Shown in pieces: positions 60,836 through 64,000 of a stretch of 64,000 nucleotides of DNA. This DNA comes from Cornus controversa (Eukaryota > Streptophyta > Magnoliopsida > Cornales > Cornaceae), in the NCBI GenBank assembly GCA_026545225.1, contig CM048847.1:6014001-6078000 (forward strand). The letters run 5' to 3'. A program made the position numbers and the translations under genes. Position 1 is the stretch's first letter, and each line of letters opens with the position of its first letter. The notes below the pieces were generated by a model, which had not been told where the DNA came from, searched no databases, and saw only the letters and a list, made by a program, of their open reading frames with translations.

Positions 60836-62296
60836 ATTGTAACCCCTCGACTGATGCTTTTGCAGAAATGTTGTAGCTTCACATTTAGCTCACTTTGAGC
60901 TCAATTCTTATTCTATTGACCTAGAATTTTCTATGCAACATTTAAATCATCTACTAATGCTATATCATCATACATATAGTTCAAATCACACATTTTAGTC
61001 ACCATGAACCCACAACCCTCATACATTTCCAAAAAAATCAACATAGCCTTACATAAATCCACAATGTACATACGCCAAACTCATTGCCTATATATATAAG
61101 GCCCAAATGAAATATACAAGTTCTATATATGAAAATAGAACTACAAGGTCCACATGTCCACATGCCACATGCCAACATGGATAGCCAAAAGTGCATAGTT
61201 CATTCATAGACCTCAAAACAACTCAAAACATGCTCCTATGAACTCCAAGTGACTAATCAAGTCCTTCTCATCCATCCTCAATGCCTTACTTACAAAATAT
61301 TTGGGGGGAGAGGGGTTAACAACTCAACGGCTTAGTAGGAATGCCCCAAACCACCTAGGCAACGACCCAACACGTACTTACATGTCGCTATACTACATGG
61401 CATTCTAATGCCCACATGCCAACTAACTCAATGCAACCCATGAATGAATGCATTTAACACGTATATCATGCTTAATAGATTAATCACATAGGAACAAGAT
61501 ATAAACACCCTCTCTATCTCTCTCGACCCTAATTTGATACTTATACATAATTGGCCAACTCCAAAGATTATGTGACCTTGGGCCCCTCAGATGACGACCA
61601 TATGATTGGGACAACTCCAAAAATCATATTACCTTAGCAATGTATTAGTTTTGAGGGGACAACTCCGACACTCAAAACCTATGAACATACTTCGATTCTA
61701 GGCTTTGGTCTTGGTGTGACAGGACCACCCCAAGGGTCATACCTAGTGGATGATTACGTCACTTTCGCAATGTAGTTGGACCACTCCGAAGTCCCATGCA
61801 CTTTCCCCTTGCACCTTATTCCACAACCACTCATATATACAAATTAGACATATATATACAAGACATAACATTTTCATGCTCATTAATGCTAAGGTGATAT
61901 TTAGCATGGATTTTAACTATACTACCACATAGATCCACATACATGTTCTATTTCTTACATGTGAGTCACATATAGAGCATAGAAATAAATCATGCTCTCA
62001 AATTTCACACAATACACATATACACTCACATCATCATATACATCTCACATGAAACATTCTAATATGTGGAAAACATAAAAGAATGAGAGAAACAAAACCC
62101 TACAGCCCTCCCCCTCACTTTATCACATATCAACACAACCTATACCTAACCATTTCCCCCGAAACCCTAGAATTGATACATAGAAGAGAAGGAGAACCCT
62201 TACCTCAATTTTGGGAACTTTCCAAACAATTTTCAAGAATTCTATCGAGGTCTATCTTTCCAAAACACTAGTTTGTTCGGTTCAAGCCGAAGCCAT
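60836..62296 (-). repeat. Right part of L0 (LTR-1 type)
   Basis: Contains 15-nt-loop stem-loops ACATAAT/ATTATGT (61545-61573) and TTTTGAG/CTCAAAA (61649-61677), an LTR-1-like GAAACCCTAGAATTGA stretch at 62160, and GTTCGGTTCAAGCCGAAGCC at about 62275. It then stops matching, so the first ~500 bp of the LTR are missing. Confidence 0.7.
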
Positions 62297-62598
62297 GACA
62301 CCCTATAATTTCCATGCATAAGTTGGCCAGGCTTATACACAAAAATTAAGAAATACCGCCACATGATAACTAATGGTCCAAAAAATCCATGAACATGTTT
62401 GCCCAAGTTTTAATGTCAAAAGGATCTATAAAGGTATTAGTGTCATTTTATTTTGAATGATAAATTTTGGGTTTGCTATTCATGATTTATTTCATTATCT
62501 TATTATTATTGTACTTACATTAACCGAAATTACAGGGGCAATTCTATCTTTTTATTTTAAAGAATGTCATTTTGTCAATGTATCAAATGGGGCAGCAC
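62297..62598. other. Unassigned spacer
   Basis: AT-rich, no ORF of note. 62365-62440 (GATAACTAATGGTCCA, TTTTAATGTCAAAAGGATC) resembles 12735-12800 left of L0; both could be copies of one dispersed repeat or remains of the DNA around L0. Confidence 0.5.
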
Positions 62599-64000
62599 TG
62601 TAAGGACCGAAATTATTTTGACCGGTCCCGGTTGAATTTTGACCGGATTAAAATTTTTTTGAATTAATTAAATTCCGGAAAGGGTGTGGATATATTTCCA
62701 TACAAGTGGAAGGCGTATGTATATGTATATGTATATCTAAATATATATATATATACATAGTACCTATATTTATATTCAATTATAAATATATGGGGGCTTT
62801 ATGCAATTATGGAGAAATAGAGGTGCACATTCCTAATTTTGTGCATGTGGAGTGGCAAGAGTATGTGGTGATGTATATACATATGTGTATATATAATAAT
62901 ATGCCCATGTGATAAATATATATATATATATATGTATTATATACATGTGGTGTATAAAGAAAGAAAAGAGGATAAGAAATGAAAGGAGGAGAGGAGATCA
63001 GCCGAGAAAAGAAGAAGAAAAGAAAAGAAAAGGAAAAGAAAAGAAAAAGAAAAGGAAAAAGAAAGAAAAAGAAAAGAAGAGGGAGAAGGAGAAGTCGGGG
63101 AGAGAGAGAGGAGCCGAGATCGGGAAGGAGAGAAGCTCGACGGCGGCGGATGGGGTCGGTCCCGGCGGCACCAGCAGCGGTGGAGGGAGCCATTCCCGGC
63201 AGAGGCGTCGCCGACGGGTCCCTCCGGCAGCGGAGCTCGCGGGGTGGCTCGGTTCGGCCGAGCCATTCGCGAAGGGGGTTCTCGCGGCTGGGTCTTCAGT
63301 TGGTTCTGGCGAATCTAGCGACGGCGATGGAGGGTCTTCGGCAGGTGGGTTCCGGCCATGGCAGTGGTCGGCGGTGGGTCGTGTTGGGTTGGCTTCGGAT
63401 GGCCCGACGATGGTGCGCACAGCTTGTTTGGGTTGTGTTTGGTCCAATTTTTCTTGGGGTTGTTCCAGTTGGATTTTGGGTGGTTGTTTAATGATAGAGA
63501 TGGTGCCGACGACGGTTCTCGGCGGGTTGTTGAATGGTCATGGCAAGGTGGCCGGAACTAGTGACTCACATTTGTGGGTTCACGGTGAGGTTGGGGTGTT
63601 CACGGGTTCAAGTTTTAAATCCTTTTGGTGGCCTCGACAGGTTGTATTGGGCTATTTGTGAACGACTTCAGGCGGCTTCCGGTGGGTTTTCCATAGGGGT
63701 TGCGATTGATGTTTGGTCTCGGCTTGGGTTCGATTGTGGCCGGCTGTGGGTTTGGTCCTTGTAGTTGTTGGTTTCGGCGGAGTTTCGGAATTGGGTTTTG
63801 AGTTGTGGCTGGTTATTAGTTTAGTTTGGTGGCTCGGTTAGGGGCTGTTCGGCTCACATTTGATCATGATTTGGTTGGGACTCCATGGGTGTAGTTCGTG
63901 ATTGGGATTCGGGGTAAGGTTCGGCTGCTTATAGTGGTACCGAAAAAGGGGCTGGAAATGGTGGCTTTGTGTTGATAGAGTCACAGTTTGGTTCAGCCAG
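62599..64000 (+). mobile_element. LTR-2, 5' part (runs off the window)
   Basis: TGTAAGGACCG start, purine run 63004-63094, and GC-rich block as in the other LTR-2 copies. The left flank is AGCAC. Overlapping open frames 62909-63661, 62979-63491 and their minus-strand partners are low-complexity (Lys/Glu/Arg, then Gly/Ser/Arg) and not credible genes. Confidence 0.85.

Larger units (their letters stand above)
12947..62296 (-). mobile_element. L0: outermost old LTR-1 copy, split by all insertions inside it
   Basis: Pieces at 12947-13010, 15878-16194 and 60836-62296 join into one minus-strand LTR-1-type sequence. The left end TGTCAAACCCC gives ...GGGGTTTGACA on minus and abuts a relic primer site at 12929-12943. 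The right piece has the LTR-1 order: GATGCAT palindromes (60836-60853), stem-loop array (61545-61677), then the region before the promoter (62150-62290). It breaks off near 62296 without the TGTAGAGACC end. The join at 16194/60836 falls inside its palindrome array, with near-matching flanks ATTGT and ATTAT. Confidence 0.7.

Overview
The window is plant nuclear DNA, most likely from an angiosperm. The evidence is Ty3/gypsy gag and pol remnants with a tRNA-Met primer site, an element with a tRNA-Asp primer site, and a Cassandra TRIM carrying 5S rRNA-derived LTRs. I could support no intact host gene. Nearly all of the 64 kb is LTR-retrotransposon DNA nested several levels deep, as in pericentromeric or other old heterochromatin. 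The species cannot be read from the sequence.

Family names used here are mine. LTR-1 starts TGTAGAGACC and ends GGGGCGTGACA (2.6-3.0 kb, several subfamilies). LTR-2 starts TGTAAGGACCGG (about 4.2 kb). LTR-3 is Athila-like and starts TGATA (about 1.5 kb). LTR-4 starts TGTGACGACCC. LTR-5 starts TGTAATG (about 2.9 kb without insertions). Most boundaries rest on TG...CA ends plus matching 5-bp target duplications that I found by eye.

Layout. 1-5401: young non-autonomous Athila-like element with identical LTRs, inserted in an LTR-1 fragment. 5402-12399: minus-strand LTR-1 element (gag, primer site, 5' LTR) broken by an LTR-2. 12400-12946: spacer. 12947 to about 62296: an old minus-strand LTR-1 copy ('L0') split by everything inside it. 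Inside L0 are a solo LTR-1 (13011-15877) and a minus-strand LTR-5 element (16195-60835). The 3' LTR of the LTR-5 element holds a plus-strand Ty3/gypsy element (16419-32252, duplication ATCAC). That element is itself hit by a solo LTR-2, a rearranged Cassandra and an LTR-1 fragment. The non-coding LTR-5 interior holds three more solo LTRs. Its primer-site junction holds an LTR-4, which holds a solo LTR-1, which holds a solo LTR-3 (five levels). Its 5' LTR holds a Helitron-like insert. 62599-64000: start of another LTR-2.

The most unusual signals are structural and lie in the LTRs: (1) arrays of 16-bp palindromes at one homologous position whose core differs by subfamily while the spacers are conserved; (2) arrays of stem-loops with a conserved 15-nt loop and covarying arms, shared between families; (3) LTR 3' ends that appear to have moved outward by taking in about 132-bp modules with a relic primer-binding site.
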